A DNA stretch of 64,000 nucleotides from Paenibacillus nanensis. Lineage in GTDB: Bacteria > Bacillota > Bacilli > Paenibacillales > Paenibacillaceae. The number at the start of each line of letters is the position of its first letter. Position 1 is the stretch's first letter. Position numbers and translations under genes: made by a program. The DNA is taken from positions 25,073 to 89,072 of the forward strand of contig NZ_QXQA01000022.1 of the NCBI RefSeq assembly GCF_003583765.1. Reading direction: 5' to 3'. This document shows, piece after piece, positions 1-8,917 of the stretch. The notes under the pieces were generated by a model, which was not told the DNA's origin, ran no database searches, and saw only the letters and a program-made list of their open reading frames with translations.

Positions 1-491
1 GCGACATTATCCTCATAATTAGCTGTAACAACCAGTGCCTTGCGGTCAACTTTCAGGTTGTTCAGGATGCCTTTGAATTCCTTCGTCTTAGGAGCCGCGA
101 ATGTCAGTTGATCCAGAACGATGATGCTTTCTGCAATCACTTTGGAAGACAATGCGGATTTGATCGCCAGACGACGAACCTTCTTAGGCAGTTTGAAACC
201 GTAAGTGCGAGGCGTTGGACCGAATACAGTACCGCCGCCAACCCATTGCGGGGAGCGAATCGAACCTTGACGAGCACGGCCCGTGCCTTTTTGTTTCCAA
301 GGCTTACGACCGCCGCCGCGTACTTCGGAGCGACCTTTCGTTTTGTGCGTGCCTTGACGCTCAGCAGCTTGCTGCAGAACGACAGCGCTATGCATAACGT
401 GAGCATTTGGCTGAATACCGAAAACGCTATCTGCCAGTTCCAGTTCACCAACTTGCGAACCGCTCACATTGAATACTGTTACTTTAGGCAT
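1..491 (-). CDS. rplD: Ribosomal protein L4 (uL4), 3' part outside window
   Basis: Large-subunit protein that binds 23S rRNA domain I and lines the exit tunnel. About 163 N-terminal residues are visible; the usual length is about 207, so the C-terminus lies beyond the left edge. The start ATG (489-491) follows AGGAGG with 8 nt spacing. The basic Gly/Arg/Lys-rich loop typical of L4 (RGGGRKPWKQKGTGRARQGS) is intact. It follows rplC after 28 nt as the third gene of the S10 operon. In some bacteria L4 represses its own operon; nothing here shows this directly. Confidence 0.97.
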   Translation of the reverse strand, partial: MPKVTVFNVSGSQVGELELADSVFGIQPNAHVMHSAVVLQQAAERQGTHKTKGRSEVRGGGRKPWKQKGTGRARQGSIRSPQWVGGGTVFGPTPRTYGFKLPKKVRRLAIKSALSSKVIAESIIVLDQLTFAAPKTKEFKGILNNLKVDRKALVVTANYEDNV

Positions 492-519
492 TTCGTGTTC
501 CTCCTTTCTTCAAGAGCAA

Positions 520-1143
520 TTAGTTCTTAACTGTTTGTTTTACTTTCACGAAGCCGTTTTTAGGACCAGGAACGGAGCCTTTAACCAGGATCACGTTGCG
601 CTCTGCGTCTACACGGATAACTTCGAGTTTTTGAATCGTAATCGTCTCATGGCCCATATGTCCTGGAAGGTGCTTGCCCTTCGGAACGCGGTTCGCTTGA
701 ATCGAACCCATGGAACCTGGTCCGCGGTGGTAGCGGGAACCGTGAGACATTGGTCCAGTGCTTTGTCCCCAACGCTTGATTACGCCGGCAAAGCCTTTAC
801 CTTTCGAAATACCTGTTACGTCAACAAATTCGCCCTCTGCGAACAAGTCAGCTTTCACTTCCTGGCCAACTTCGTACTCGCCAAGGTTAATCCCGCGAAT
901 TTCACGAACGTAGCGCTTAGGAGTCGCTCCCGCTTTCTTCGCGTGGCCGATCTCTGGCTTGTTCGATCTCTTCTCTTTCTTATCAGCGAAACCGAGCTGA
1001 ACCGCTTCGTAGCCGTCAGTTTCTACCGATTTTTTCTGAAGAACAACGTTCGGACCAGCTTCGATTACCGTTACCGGAACTACGTTACCCTCAGCGGTAA
1101 ATACTTGAGTCATTCCAAGTTTTTTCCCTAAGATACCTTTCAT
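520..1143 (-). CDS. rplC: Ribosomal protein L3 (uL3)
   Basis: Early-assembly 50S protein near the peptidyl transferase centre. 207 aa, the normal bacterial length, starting MKGILGKKLGMTQVF, with the conserved central segment containing GQSTGPMSHGSRYHRGPGS that reaches toward the catalytic centre. A GAGGTG Shine-Dalgarno precedes the ATG. Second gene of the S10 operon, 49 nt after rpsJ. Nothing unusual seen. Confidence 0.98.
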   Translation of the reverse strand: MKGILGKKLGMTQVFTAEGNVVPVTVIEAGPNVVLQKKSVETDGYEAVQLGFADKKEKRSNKPEIGHAKKAGATPKRYVREIRGINLGEYEVGQEVKADLFAEGEFVDVTGISKGKGFAGVIKRWGQSTGPMSHGSRYHRGPGSMGSIQANRVPKGKHLPGHMGHETITIQKLEVIRVDAERNVILVKGSVPGPKNGFVKVKQTVKN

Positions 1144-1192
1144 GTTGACACCTCATTTCCTCTCTATGTTCGTATATCAGATGTTACAGCTA

Positions 1193-1501
1193 TTACAGTT
1201 TGATTTCGATATCTACACCGGATGGCAGATCCAAACGCATCAACGCATCAACCGTTTGCGGCGTAGGATTCACAATGTCGATCAAGCGCTTGTGTGTGCG
1301 CATTTCGAATTGCTCACGGGAATCCTTGTACTTGTGCACCGCGCGGAGAATAGTGATGATTTGCTTTTCCGTTGGCAACGGAATCGGCCCGGACACGCCT
1401 GCACCGGAACGTTTTGCAGTTTCCACGATTTTCTCAGCGGATTGATCAAGAATTCTGTGATCGTATGCTTTCAAGCGGATACGAATCTTTTGCTTTGCCA
1501 T
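1193..1501 (-). CDS. rpsJ: Ribosomal protein S10 (uS10) / NusE
   Basis: 30S head protein that, as NusE, also joins transcription antitermination complexes through NusG. 102 aa, full length, starting MAKQKIRIRLKAYDH and carrying the IPLPTEKQIITILRAVHKYKDSRE core with the SGPIPLPT loop. SD GGAGGG precedes ATG 1501. First gene of the S10 operon, with its own sigma-A promoter about 140 bp upstream and separated from tuf by an inserted ABC operon. Confidence 0.98.
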   Translation of the reverse strand: MAKQKIRIRLKAYDHRILDQSAEKIVETAKRSGAGVSGPIPLPTEKQIITILRAVHKYKDSREQFEMRTHKRLIDIVNPTPQTVDALMRLDLPSGVDIEIKL

Positions 1502-1637
1502 ATAAGTCCCTCCTTCTTTCGCCCAATTTTTTAATCGGACATACTCCGTGAGAATAACCCGTCACTAGCTCCATGGCAAAGGAGCCGGGTGTGTCGGCAA
1601 CCTCTCACATCAACGCAACGTCAGACCAACAGTCAAT

Positions 1638-1666
1638 ATTATATCGGATTGAATAGGCGATTGCAA
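1638..1666 (-). promoter_or_regulatory. Sigma-A promoter of the S10 operon
   Basis: On the minus strand TTGCAA (1661-1666), a 17-bp spacer and TATAAT (1638-1643). Transcription would start near 1631 and leave a leader of about 130 nt before rpsJ. The leader (about 1502-1630) contains short GC-rich inverted repeats, but I could not assign it to a known ribosomal-protein leader family. Confidence 0.8.
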
Positions 1667-1699
1667 CTAAAACATTTCGAATTACGCATAAAAAATATA

Positions 1700-1730
1700 A
1701 AGCCAGAAATCCGCGTCGGATCCGGCTTTT
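1700..1730. terminator. Bidirectional terminator-like hairpin upstream of the S10 promoter
   Basis: Imperfect hairpin with AAAGCC and GGCTTT outer arms and GGATCC/GGATTT inner pairing. It is followed on the minus strand by ATATTTTT and on the plus strand by TTTTCC. It would insulate the S10 promoter from transcription coming out of the ABC operon/repeat region. Confidence 0.6.
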
Positions 1731-1894
1731 CCTAGGTCTGTTGTGCTGATTTCGGAATGGTCAAATCATTCCAACTGTTCGTTTCTTCTATAGTAATATA
1801 GCTTAGCTGCCGGAACTGCTTCAGTCCGCTCTTGCCTTGTCGGGATCTCACTGCTCGGCATTCTTGCCGCATTTCTCCTCTTACTGCTCTCATA

Positions 1895-2100
1895 AGGACA
1901 AAAGTACACCTAATTTTCTCGTGATGCGGCATTTTATATGAATAACGCCATAAGTGCACTTATTTCTTCAGCTAACCTATAACAATCGAGATATGGATCA
2001 GAATAAGTGTACTTTTGCCTTTATTTCTAGCTGGGCGGTCTAGGATGGCTCAAATACGTGCACTTTTGTCTCTATTTCTGATTGAGCAGCAAGTTTCCCC
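1895..2100. repeat. Degenerate four-copy intergenic repeat, period about 51 bp
   Basis: Four related elements centred on AAGTGCAC or variants near 1902, 1952, 2004 and 2056, each followed by a TTATTTCT-like stretch. Steps are 50, 52 and 52 bp. The arms AAGTGCACTT are self-complementary. No convincing gene lies between 1667 and 2360; open frames there lack a ribosome-binding site and any recognisable protein content. Confidence 0.6.
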
Positions 2101-2167
2101 TTGGGAACATTTCTGATAGTAAGGTACTTCAAAGTGTGCATGCGGTAATCGACACCGAACAAATAAA

Positions 2168-2209
2168 CCGCCCATCTCGAAAGGATGGCTAGCATCCTTC
2201 GATGAGCGG
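2168..2209. terminator. Terminator of the ABC importer operon
   Basis: Long hairpin: CCGCCCATC..AAGGATG pairs with CATCCTT..GATGAGCGG around a GCTAG loop. On the minus strand the stem is followed by TTTATTTGTT, on the plus strand by TTGCATTTCTTTT. It lies about 150 bp past the stop of the ATPase gene and could serve both strands. Confidence 0.75.
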
Positions 2210-2360
2210 TTGCATTTCTTTTGTTACCGGAGAAAAAGGGCACACGTGATGTGCGGAGCACTCGGCAAGTCCGGCGCAGGTGAATGAGTTCACGTTCTCG
2301 TTTCTCCCACCTACCCACCACCTTAACAGCGACCGGCATCCATTGCGAAAGGGCTCCCCC

Positions 2361-3155
2361 TTATCCAAGCACTACGCGGTCATCCGCCATCTTCTTTCCG
2401 CTGATTTGCTCGAACTCGCCAAGCAGCTGCTCAACGGTAAGATCTTTCTTGCGGTCCTCATCGAATTGCAGAATGATCTTGCCTTTGTCCATCATAATCA
2501 GCCGGTTACCGAGCCGGATCGCTTGCTCCATGTTATGCGTAACCATCAACGTTGTCAGCTTCAGTTCCCGTACAATGTTCTCGGTCAGCGTAGTAACGAG
2601 CTCCGCGCGGGCCGGGTCGAGCGCAGCCGTGTGCTCGTCAAGCAGCAAGATTTGCGGCCGGGTAAAGGTCGCCATCAGCAGGCTTAACGCTTGCCGCTCG
2701 CCGCCGGACAGCAGTCCTACCTTTGCGCCCATCCGATTCTCGAGGCCGATACCGAGACGCTGCAGCTCTTCCCGAAAAATTTTACGTGTTTTTCCCGTAA
2801 CCCCTAAGCTGAAGCCGCGAGGCCTCCCGCGTTTATACGCGATCGCCAAGTTCTCTTCAATCGTCATACGAGGAGCTGTTCCCGCCATCGGATCTTGAAA
2901 TACCCGCCCGATCCATTGACTCCGCTGATACTCCGAAACTTGACTCACATCATTGCCGTCAATGAAGATTTTACCTGCATCAGGTTTCATTACACCAGAA
3001 ATAATATTCATAAGGGTTGATTTCCCCGCGCCATTACTTCCAATAACGGTAACAAAGTCTCCAGGTTTCAGATATAGATTTGCATCCATAAGCGCGATCT
3101 TCTCATCGACTGTCCCGGGGTTAAAAAGCTTAGAGACCTTCTCAATCTTTAACAT
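2361..3155 (-). CDS. ABC transporter ATP-binding protein (TrpX-type/uncharacterised amino-acid-like importer)
   Basis: Energy-coupling subunit of an importer. 264 aa with Walker A GSNGAGKST at about residues 39-47, the signature LSGGE near 150, Walker B ILLLDE, and an H-loop His in MVTHNMEQ. Resembles the COG1101 ATPases that accompany the ABC_sub_bind-family lipoprotein and the BPD_transp_2-type permease upstream. The start overlaps the permease stop (TAATG), implying translational coupling. Substrate unknown; related streptococcal TrpXYZ systems are linked to aromatic amino acids, but nothing here fixes the ligand. Confidence 0.88.
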   Translation of the reverse strand: MLKIEKVSKLFNPGTVDEKIALMDANLYLKPGDFVTVIGSNGAGKSTLMNIISGVMKPDAGKIFIDGNDVSQVSEYQRSQWIGRVFQDPMAGTAPRMTIEENLAIAYKRGRPRGFSLGVTGKTRKIFREELQRLGIGLENRMGAKVGLLSGGERQALSLLMATFTRPQILLLDEHTAALDPARAELVTTLTENIVRELKLTTLMVTHNMEQAIRLGNRLIMMDKGKIILQFDEDRKKDLTVEQLLGEFEQISGKKMADDRVVLG

Positions 3156-4066
3156 TAGCGTCCACCTCCGTTTTTAGCGTGGATGGAAGCCAGCACTTCT
3201 TCTGTCCGCCGTTTGGCTGTTAGCTTTGAATTCACTGTACTGCGTATTGTTGGAACAACGAGAGCACAGATGATAATTACTGCAGTAATTAGCTTCATAT
3301 CCTGCGCATCCAGCCATTCAACACGAAGTGCTAGGGCATATATGATCCGATAAATGATGGCTCCAAGTACGACGGCCAGCGTCGCCCGGAATATTGTCTT
3401 TGCCCCGAAAATTGCCTCGCCTATAATAACAGAAGCTAGACCAATTACGATCATACCAATCCCCATGGAATTGTTCGCGCCATTTTGCGAATGTGCGATA
3501 AGCGCTCCGGAGCACGCTACTAGTGCGTTCGAAAGAGCAACTCCAATAATGGTGGTCATATCCGTATTTGCTCCAAAGCTGCGGATCATACGGCTGTTAT
3601 CGCCTGTTGCGCGCAAGCTGAGTCCGATATTGGTTTTAAAGAACATATCCAGCGCTACCTTCACTATAATAGCTAAAATCAGTCCAATTACAATAATGGA
3701 AGCATTATCGAAAACATTGTCCTCGCCACGCAAGGATACGTTTGGTTTCCCTAATATTCTAAGATTAATGGAATACAAAGCGATCATCATTATTATGCCC
3801 GAAAGAAGACCATTGATCTTCCCTTTCGTATGAAGAAGCCCTGTACACGTACCGGCTAACGCCCCTCCGATGAAAGCGCATATGACGGCTAGCCAAGGGG
3901 GAGTTCCCCCAATTGTCATGACCGTACCAATTGCCGCACCAGTAGTAAAGCTACCGTCCACCGTTAAATCGGGGAAATCCAAAATTCGAAACGTTATATA
4001 TACTCCAAGTGCCATTAACGCGTACAGCAGTCCACTTTCGACAGCCCCTGTAAGAGATACAAGCAT
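3155..4066 (-). CDS. ABC transporter permease (COG4120-like, branched-chain permease fold)
   Basis: Integral membrane subunit, 303 aa, with about eight to nine hydrophobic segments and the conserved start VSLTGAVESGLLYALMALGV. The chosen ATG (4064-4066) is preceded by AAGGAGG with 8 nt spacing; an upstream in-frame ATG overlaps that Shine-Dalgarno and is less likely. It sits between the lipoprotein gene (97 nt upstream) and the ATPase (1-nt overlap), so the three form one operon. Confidence 0.88.
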   Translation of the reverse strand: MLVSLTGAVESGLLYALMALGVYITFRILDFPDLTVDGSFTTGAAIGTVMTIGGTPPWLAVICAFIGGALAGTCTGLLHTKGKINGLLSGIIMMIALYSINLRILGKPNVSLRGEDNVFDNASIIVIGLILAIIVKVALDMFFKTNIGLSLRATGDNSRMIRSFGANTDMTTIIGVALSNALVACSGALIAHSQNGANNSMGIGMIVIGLASVIIGEAIFGAKTIFRATLAVVLGAIIYRIIYALALRVEWLDAQDMKLITAVIIICALVVPTIRSTVNSKLTAKRRTEEVLASIHAKNGGGR

Positions 4067-4163
4067 TTGTGCTGCCTCCTTCATTAATAGAAATGGGGTG
4101 AATCAGTAACCCCGATCACCCCATGCTTTAGTAGTGCCTTGAATGAACTTGAACTTATGCTAA

Positions 4164-5198
4164 CTATTCGATGATGTTGTTGTCTGGGTCTTTTACATAA
4201 GCTTTCATAGCATCTGTTACCGTAACGCCTTGTTCTTCTGCAGCTTTTAAGTTAAGAATAAAGTCCAACTTCTCCGGCGTACGTACATCCATTTCGCCTG
4301 GATTTTTGCCATCCTTCAGAATCTCGACCGCCATCTGACCAACTTCATACCCATGATCATAGTATTTGAATCCAACGGTTGCAAACGCGCCCTTTTCCAC
4401 TGTGTCACGGTCAGCTGAGAAGAACGGAATATCATTTTCATTTACGACATCAATAATCGAGTCTACACCTTCAACTACTGTGTTATCCAAAGTGATATAA
4501 ACAGCGTCAACACGACCGACAAGCGACTGAGCCGCTTGTTGGACGTCAGAGCTATTTACAACAGGAGCTTTGATTAATTCAATTCCATGCTTAGACAAAG
4601 CCTCTTCCGCAATTTTACTCATTACGACTGCATTTGGCTCACCTTCATTGATGACGATGCCGACTTTTTTAACGTCCGGTAACTCTTTAGCAATGAAATC
4701 CATGAGTTGGACGATTGCATCTGGGTTTGTGTCCGATGCTCCCGTTACGTTGCCTCCCGGAGCTTCAAGCTGTGGAACCAGCTTCTCGGCTAGCGGATCG
4801 GTAACTGCGGCGAACAAGACTGGCCGGTCCGTCACTTCCTCAACAAGCGCTGCGCTAGTTGCTGTTGCTATACCCAAAGCCAATTCAGAATCGCCCGAGG
4901 CGATTTTTTCCGCAATTGCTTTAAAGTTGTTTGGATCGCCCTGAGCATTGTTATAATCGACATCCACCTTTAGGCCAGCGTCTTCTAATGCCTTCAAAAA
5001 GCCTTCACGTGTTGCATCCAACGAAGGATGCTCAACGATTTGAGAAATAGCGATTTTATACGTCTTCTCTGCAGCTGTATCGTTACCCGATGCTTGTCCT
5101 TCATTCTCCGAGTTCGTTTTGCCTGTGTTGCCGCCGCACGCAGCTGTTACGGCCATTAGGGATGCAAGAGCCAAGCCAACCCAAAACCTTTTCTTCAT
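4164..5198 (-). CDS. ABC transporter substrate-binding lipoprotein (ABC_sub_bind family)
   Basis: Extracellular ligand-binding subunit, 344 aa. The signal peptide MKKRFWVGLALASLMAVTAAC ends in a lipobox with the lipid-modified Cys at 21, followed by a Ser/Asn/Gly-rich tether. The remainder is a periplasmic-binding-protein type 1 fold (ISQIVEHPSLDATREGF.., DNTVVEGVDSI) typical of COG2984 proteins. SD GAGGGG precedes the ATG. First gene of the operon, whose promoter is flanked by two palindromic operator-like sites. Ligand not identifiable from sequence. Confidence 0.88.
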   Translation of the reverse strand: MKKRFWVGLALASLMAVTAACGGNTGKTNSENEGQASGNDTAAEKTYKIAISQIVEHPSLDATREGFLKALEDAGLKVDVDYNNAQGDPNNFKAIAEKIASGDSELALGIATATSAALVEEVTDRPVLFAAVTDPLAEKLVPQLEAPGGNVTGASDTNPDAIVQLMDFIAKELPDVKKVGIVINEGEPNAVVMSKIAEEALSKHGIELIKAPVVNSSDVQQAAQSLVGRVDAVYITLDNTVVEGVDSIIDVVNENDIPFFSADRDTVEKGAFATVGFKYYDHGYEVGQMAVEILKDGKNPGEMDVRTPEKLDFILNLKAAEEQGVTVTDAMKAYVKDPDNNIIE

Positions 5199-5277
5199 TT
5201 TTGTTAACCCCTCTCATCTCTTATAAATTCTTTTTTCTTTGTACAAAGTGGCTTACATTACTTAAAAGCTTTATCGC

Positions 5278-5335
5278 TTTTAGTCGCTAAAGTATATGAT
5301 TATAACAAGTTAAACCTATATTTTAGCGATTAAAA
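5278..5335 (-). promoter_or_regulatory. ABC-operon promoter flanked by two palindromic operator-like sites
   Basis: TATAAT lies at 5299-5304 (minus strand) with a weak -35. TTTAGTCGCTAAA (5279-5291) and the related TTTAGCGATTAAA (5322-5334) stand on either side. Each is a near-palindrome, and the two are inverted copies of each other (14-bp arms, one mismatch). Centres are about 43 bp apart, close to four helical turns. This looks like a repressor target, possibly looping; the regulator is unknown. Confidence 0.55.
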
Positions 5336-5430
5336 GAGATTTTTGGACTATTATTAATATCTTAATTGCAGTTTGGCAGTAACGTCAATGCAAAATTATT
5401 TGTTAATTACTGTTACAGTCATATCCGGTC

Positions 5431-5466
5431 AAAAAAATAAAAAAACCTCCACCGAAGTGGAGGTTT
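5431..5466 (-). terminator. Rho-independent terminator of the rpsL-rpsG-fusA-tuf operon
   Basis: Minus-strand hairpin AAACCTCCACTTCGGTGGAGG with a UUCG-type loop, directly followed by a run of seven T. It lies 36 nt past the tuf stop. Confidence 0.92.
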
Positions 5467-5501
5467 CTGTTCATGCGATGCGGCCAACAGACCGCAGCAC
5501 A

Positions 5502-6692
5502 CTATTTCAGGATTGTTGCAACAGCGCCAGCGCCTACAGTACGGCCGCCTTCACGGATGGAGAAGCGAGTTCCTTCTTCAACCGCGATTGGAGCGATCAG
5601 TTCAACTGTAACTGTGATGTTGTCGCCAGGCATAACCATTTCAGTACCTTCTGGCAGGTTGATGATACCTGTTACGTCAGTTGTACGGAAATAGAATTGT
5701 GGACGGTAGCCAGTGAAGAAAGGCTTATGACGGCCACCCTCTTCTTTAGTCAGAACGTAGATTTGAGCTGTAAAGTTCGTGTGTGGCTTAACGGAAGCTG
5801 GCTTAGCCAGAACTTGACCACGCTCGATGTCTTTACGGTCAACACCACGAAGCAGTGCACCGATGTTGTCGCCAGCTTGAGCGGAGTCCAGCAATTTGCG
5901 GAACATCTCAACGCCTGTAACAACGGATTTGCGGGTTTCTTCTTGCAGACCGATGATTTCGATCTCGTCGCCAACTTTAACAGTACCACGCTCTACACGG
6001 CCTGTAGCAACTGTACCGCGGCCTGTGATTGTGAATACGTCCTCGACTGGCATAAGGAAAGGCTTAGCCGTGTCGCGCTCTGGAGTTGGGATGTAAGTGT
6101 CGATTTGCTCGAACAGTTCAACGATCTTGTCAGCCCAAGGACCGTCTGGGTTTTGCAGAGCTTCACGAGCAGCGCCGCGGATGATTGGAGTGTCATCGCC
6201 TGGGAACTCGTACTCGGACAGAAGGTCGCGAACTTCCATTTCAACCAGTTCAAGAAGCTCTTCGTCTTCAACCATGTCGCATTTGTTCAGGAATACGACG
6301 ATGTAAGGAACGCCTACTTGGCGGGAGAGCAGGATGTGCTCGCGCGTTTGTGGCATAGGGCCGTCGGAAGCGGATACGACCAGGATCGCGCCGTCCATTT
6401 GAGCCGCGCCAGTGATCATGTTTTTAACATAGTCGGCGTGACCTGGGCAGTCAACGTGAGCGTAGTGACGGTTAGGAGTCTCATACTCAACGTGAGCTGT
6501 GGAGATTGTGATACCGCGCTCGCGCTCTTCTGGAGCTTTGTCGATTTGGTCGAATGCTACAGCAGCACCGCCGTATTTTTTGGAAAGTACAGTTGTGATC
6601 GCAGCAGTCAGAGTTGTTTTGCCGTGGTCAACGTGACCGATAGTACCGATGTTAACATGCGGTTTATTACGTTCAAATTTTGCCTTAGCCAT
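5502..6692 (-). CDS. tuf: Elongation factor Tu
   Basis: GTPase delivering aminoacyl-tRNA to the ribosome. 396 aa, full length, with G1 GHVDHGKTT (residues 18-26), switch II DCPGHADY, G4 NKCDM, and domains II and III complete through the VELIAPIAVEEGTRFSIREG end. SD GAGGA precedes ATG 6692. Last gene of the str operon, 114 nt after fusA, followed by a strong terminator. Highly conserved, nothing odd. Confidence 0.99.
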   Translation of the reverse strand: MAKAKFERNKPHVNIGTIGHVDHGKTTLTAAITTVLSKKYGGAAVAFDQIDKAPEERERGITISTAHVEYETPNRHYAHVDCPGHADYVKNMITGAAQMDGAILVVSASDGPMPQTREHILLSRQVGVPYIVVFLNKCDMVEDEELLELVEMEVRDLLSEYEFPGDDTPIIRGAAREALQNPDGPWADKIVELFEQIDTYIPTPERDTAKPFLMPVEDVFTITGRGTVATGRVERGTVKVGDEIEIIGLQEETRKSVVTGVEMFRKLLDSAQAGDNIGALLRGVDRKDIERGQVLAKPASVKPHTNFTAQIYVLTKEEGGRHKPFFTGYRPQFYFRTTDVTGIINLPEGTEMVMPGDNITVTVELIAPIAVEEGTRFSIREGGRTVGAGAVATILK

Positions 6693-6806
6693 TGAACTGA
6701 ATCCTCCTCAATTTAACTTTTTAATTTTATGTGTGGACCGGCACCAGACGCCAGGCGCTTGATGACGGCCAAAACAAACTTAAGATATCAGCAAGCTTCG
6801 AGTAGA

Positions 6807-8888
6807 TTACTCTGCGCTGCCTTTGTGCTTCGAAATAATGTCGTCGGCGATCGATTTTGGAACTTCTTCGTAGTGAGAAAGCTCCATCGAGAATACGCCG
6901 CGTCCTTGTGTACCGGAACGAAGTGTTGTGGAGTAACCGAACATCTCGGAGAGAGGCACCTTCGCACGGATGATTTGCGCGCCACCGCGCGAATCCATGC
7001 CCTCGATGCGACCGCGGCGGGAGTTCAGCATACCCATTACGTCGCCCATGTACTCTTCAGGAACGGTAACCTCTACCTTCATGATTGGCTCAAGAAGGAC
7101 AGGTTTACATTTTTCTTTCGCAGCTTTAAGCGCCAGGGAGCCCGCGATCTTAAACGCCATCTCCGAGGAGTCAACGTCATGGTAAGAACCATCGACAACG
7201 GTAGCTTTGATATCAACAAGCGGGAAGCCGGCAAGTACGCCGTTCTTCATGGACTCTTCGATACCAGCCTGGATCGGAGCGATAAATTCGCGAGGAATTG
7301 CGCCGCCCACGATTTTGCTTTCGAAGGTAAAGCCTGCGCCAGCCTCTTGTGGTTCGAACTCGACCCAACAATGACCGAACTGACCTTTACCGCCGGACTG
7401 ACGAACGAATTTACCTTCAACCTTAGCCGCTTGACGGAATGTCTCACGGTAAGCAACCTGAGGTTTACCTACGTTTGTCTCAACTTTGAACTCGCGAAGC
7501 ATACGGTCAACGATGATCTCAAGGTGAAGCTCACCCATACCTGCGATGATCGTTTGGCCAGTTTCTTCGTCCGTGTAAGCGCGGAACGTCGGATCTTCCT
7601 CGGCAAGCTTGGAGATGGCAACGCCCATCTTGTCTTGGTCCGCTTTTGTTTTTGGTTCAATCGCGATTTGGATAACCGGCTCAGGGAAGTTCATCGATTC
7701 GAGAACGATCGGGGACTTCTCTTCGCACAATGTATCGCCTGTTGTTGTGTCTTTCAGACCAACTGCAGCCGCAATATCGCCGGAGTAAACTTCGGTGATT
7801 TCTTGACGGCTGTTCGCATGCATCTGAAGGATACGGCCGATACGCTCACGCTTATTCTTCGTCGCGTTCAGTACGTACGAACCGGATTTCAGGATACCCG
7901 AGTATACGCGGAAGAACGTCAGTCTGCCGACATAAGGGTCCGTCATAATTTTGAACGCCAGCGCCGAGAACGGCTCCGAATCAGAGGAAGGGCGAACCGC
8001 TTCCGTACCGTCTTCGAGCGTACCTTTGATCGCTGGAATGTCAACTGGGGATGGAAGGTAGTCAACTACCGCATCCAGTACCAGCTGAACGCCTTTGTTG
8101 CGGTACGAAGAACCGGCAACTACAGGGAAAATTTTCACTTCGCAAACGCCTTTACGAAGAACAGCCTTCAGTTCTGGAATCGTAATTTCTTCGCCTTCCA
8201 GGTACTTCATCATCAGTTCTTCGTCAAGCTCAGCGACTTTCTCAACCAAATCGGCACGAAGCTCTTCAACTTGGTCCGCATATTCTGCAGGAACTTCAGA
8301 TTGAATAGGCTCTTTGCCAAGATCGTCCTTGTACGTGTAAGCTTTGCGCTCGATGATGTCGATAACGCCGACAAAATCGGACTCAGCGCCCATAGGAAGC
8401 TGAATAGCAACTGCATTAGCTTGCAGACGCTCACGCATGTCCTTTACAACGTTCAGGTAATCTGCGCCGATGATGTCCATCTTGTTAACGTAAGCGATCC
8501 GTGGAACGCCGTAACGGTCAGCTTGACGCCATACAGTCTCGGACTGTGGCTCAACGCCTTCCTTCGCACTGAATACACCAACAGCCCCGTCCAATACGCG
8601 GAGGGAACGTTCAACTTCGACTGTGAAGTCAACGTGACCCGGAGTATCGATGATATTGATGCGGTTACCCTTCCATTGAGCGGTTGTCGCGGCAGACGTA
8701 ATCGTGATACCGCGCTCTTGCTCTTGTTCCATCCAGTCCATCGTCGCTGCACCTTCGTGCACCTCGCCGATTTTGTGGGTACGGCCCGTAAAGAACAAGA
8801 TCCGTTCAGTTGTCGTGGTTTTACCAGCATCGATATGCGCCATGATACCGATATTACGCGTATTTTCTAAGGAGAACTCTCTTGCCAT
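6807..8888 (-). CDS. fusA: Elongation factor G
   Basis: Ribosomal translocase GTPase. 693 aa, full length, with G1 AHIDAGKTT, switch II DTPGHVDF, NKMD, and domains III-V including the conserved PQVAYRETFR and GYSTTLRSGTQGRG segments. It follows rpsG after 29 nt and precedes tuf, the canonical str operon order. Start MAREFSLENTRNIGIMAH agrees with the family. Confidence 0.99.
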   Translation of the reverse strand: MAREFSLENTRNIGIMAHIDAGKTTTTERILFFTGRTHKIGEVHEGAATMDWMEQEQERGITITSAATTAQWKGNRINIIDTPGHVDFTVEVERSLRVLDGAVGVFSAKEGVEPQSETVWRQADRYGVPRIAYVNKMDIIGADYLNVVKDMRERLQANAVAIQLPMGAESDFVGVIDIIERKAYTYKDDLGKEPIQSEVPAEYADQVEELRADLVEKVAELDEELMMKYLEGEEITIPELKAVLRKGVCEVKIFPVVAGSSYRNKGVQLVLDAVVDYLPSPVDIPAIKGTLEDGTEAVRPSSDSEPFSALAFKIMTDPYVGRLTFFRVYSGILKSGSYVLNATKNKRERIGRILQMHANSRQEITEVYSGDIAAAVGLKDTTTGDTLCEEKSPIVLESMNFPEPVIQIAIEPKTKADQDKMGVAISKLAEEDPTFRAYTDEETGQTIIAGMGELHLEIIVDRMLREFKVETNVGKPQVAYRETFRQAAKVEGKFVRQSGGKGQFGHCWVEFEPQEAGAGFTFESKIVGGAIPREFIAPIQAGIEESMKNGVLAGFPLVDIKATVVDGSYHDVDSSEMAFKIAGSLALKAAKEKCKPVLLEPIMKVEVTVPEEYMGDVMGMLNSRRGRIEGMDSRGGAQIIRAKVPLSEMFGYSTTLRSGTQGRGVFSMELSHYEEVPKSIADDIISKHKGSAE

Positions 8889-8917
8889 GAATATGTCTCC
8901 TCTCGTTAATGGTTATC

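Noticed and set aside
1732..2339. Two minus-strand frames (75 and 99 codons) before the ABC operon
   Set aside because: They overlap terminators and degenerate repeats, have no ribosome site and no recognisable protein content.
469..2898. Long plus-strand frames opposite rplC, rpsJ and the ABC ATPase gene
   Set aside because: Antisense shadows of strongly conserved genes; no independent ribosome sites or families.
6729..8870. 713-codon plus-strand frame opposite fusA
   Set aside because: A codon-bias shadow of EF-G on the other strand.
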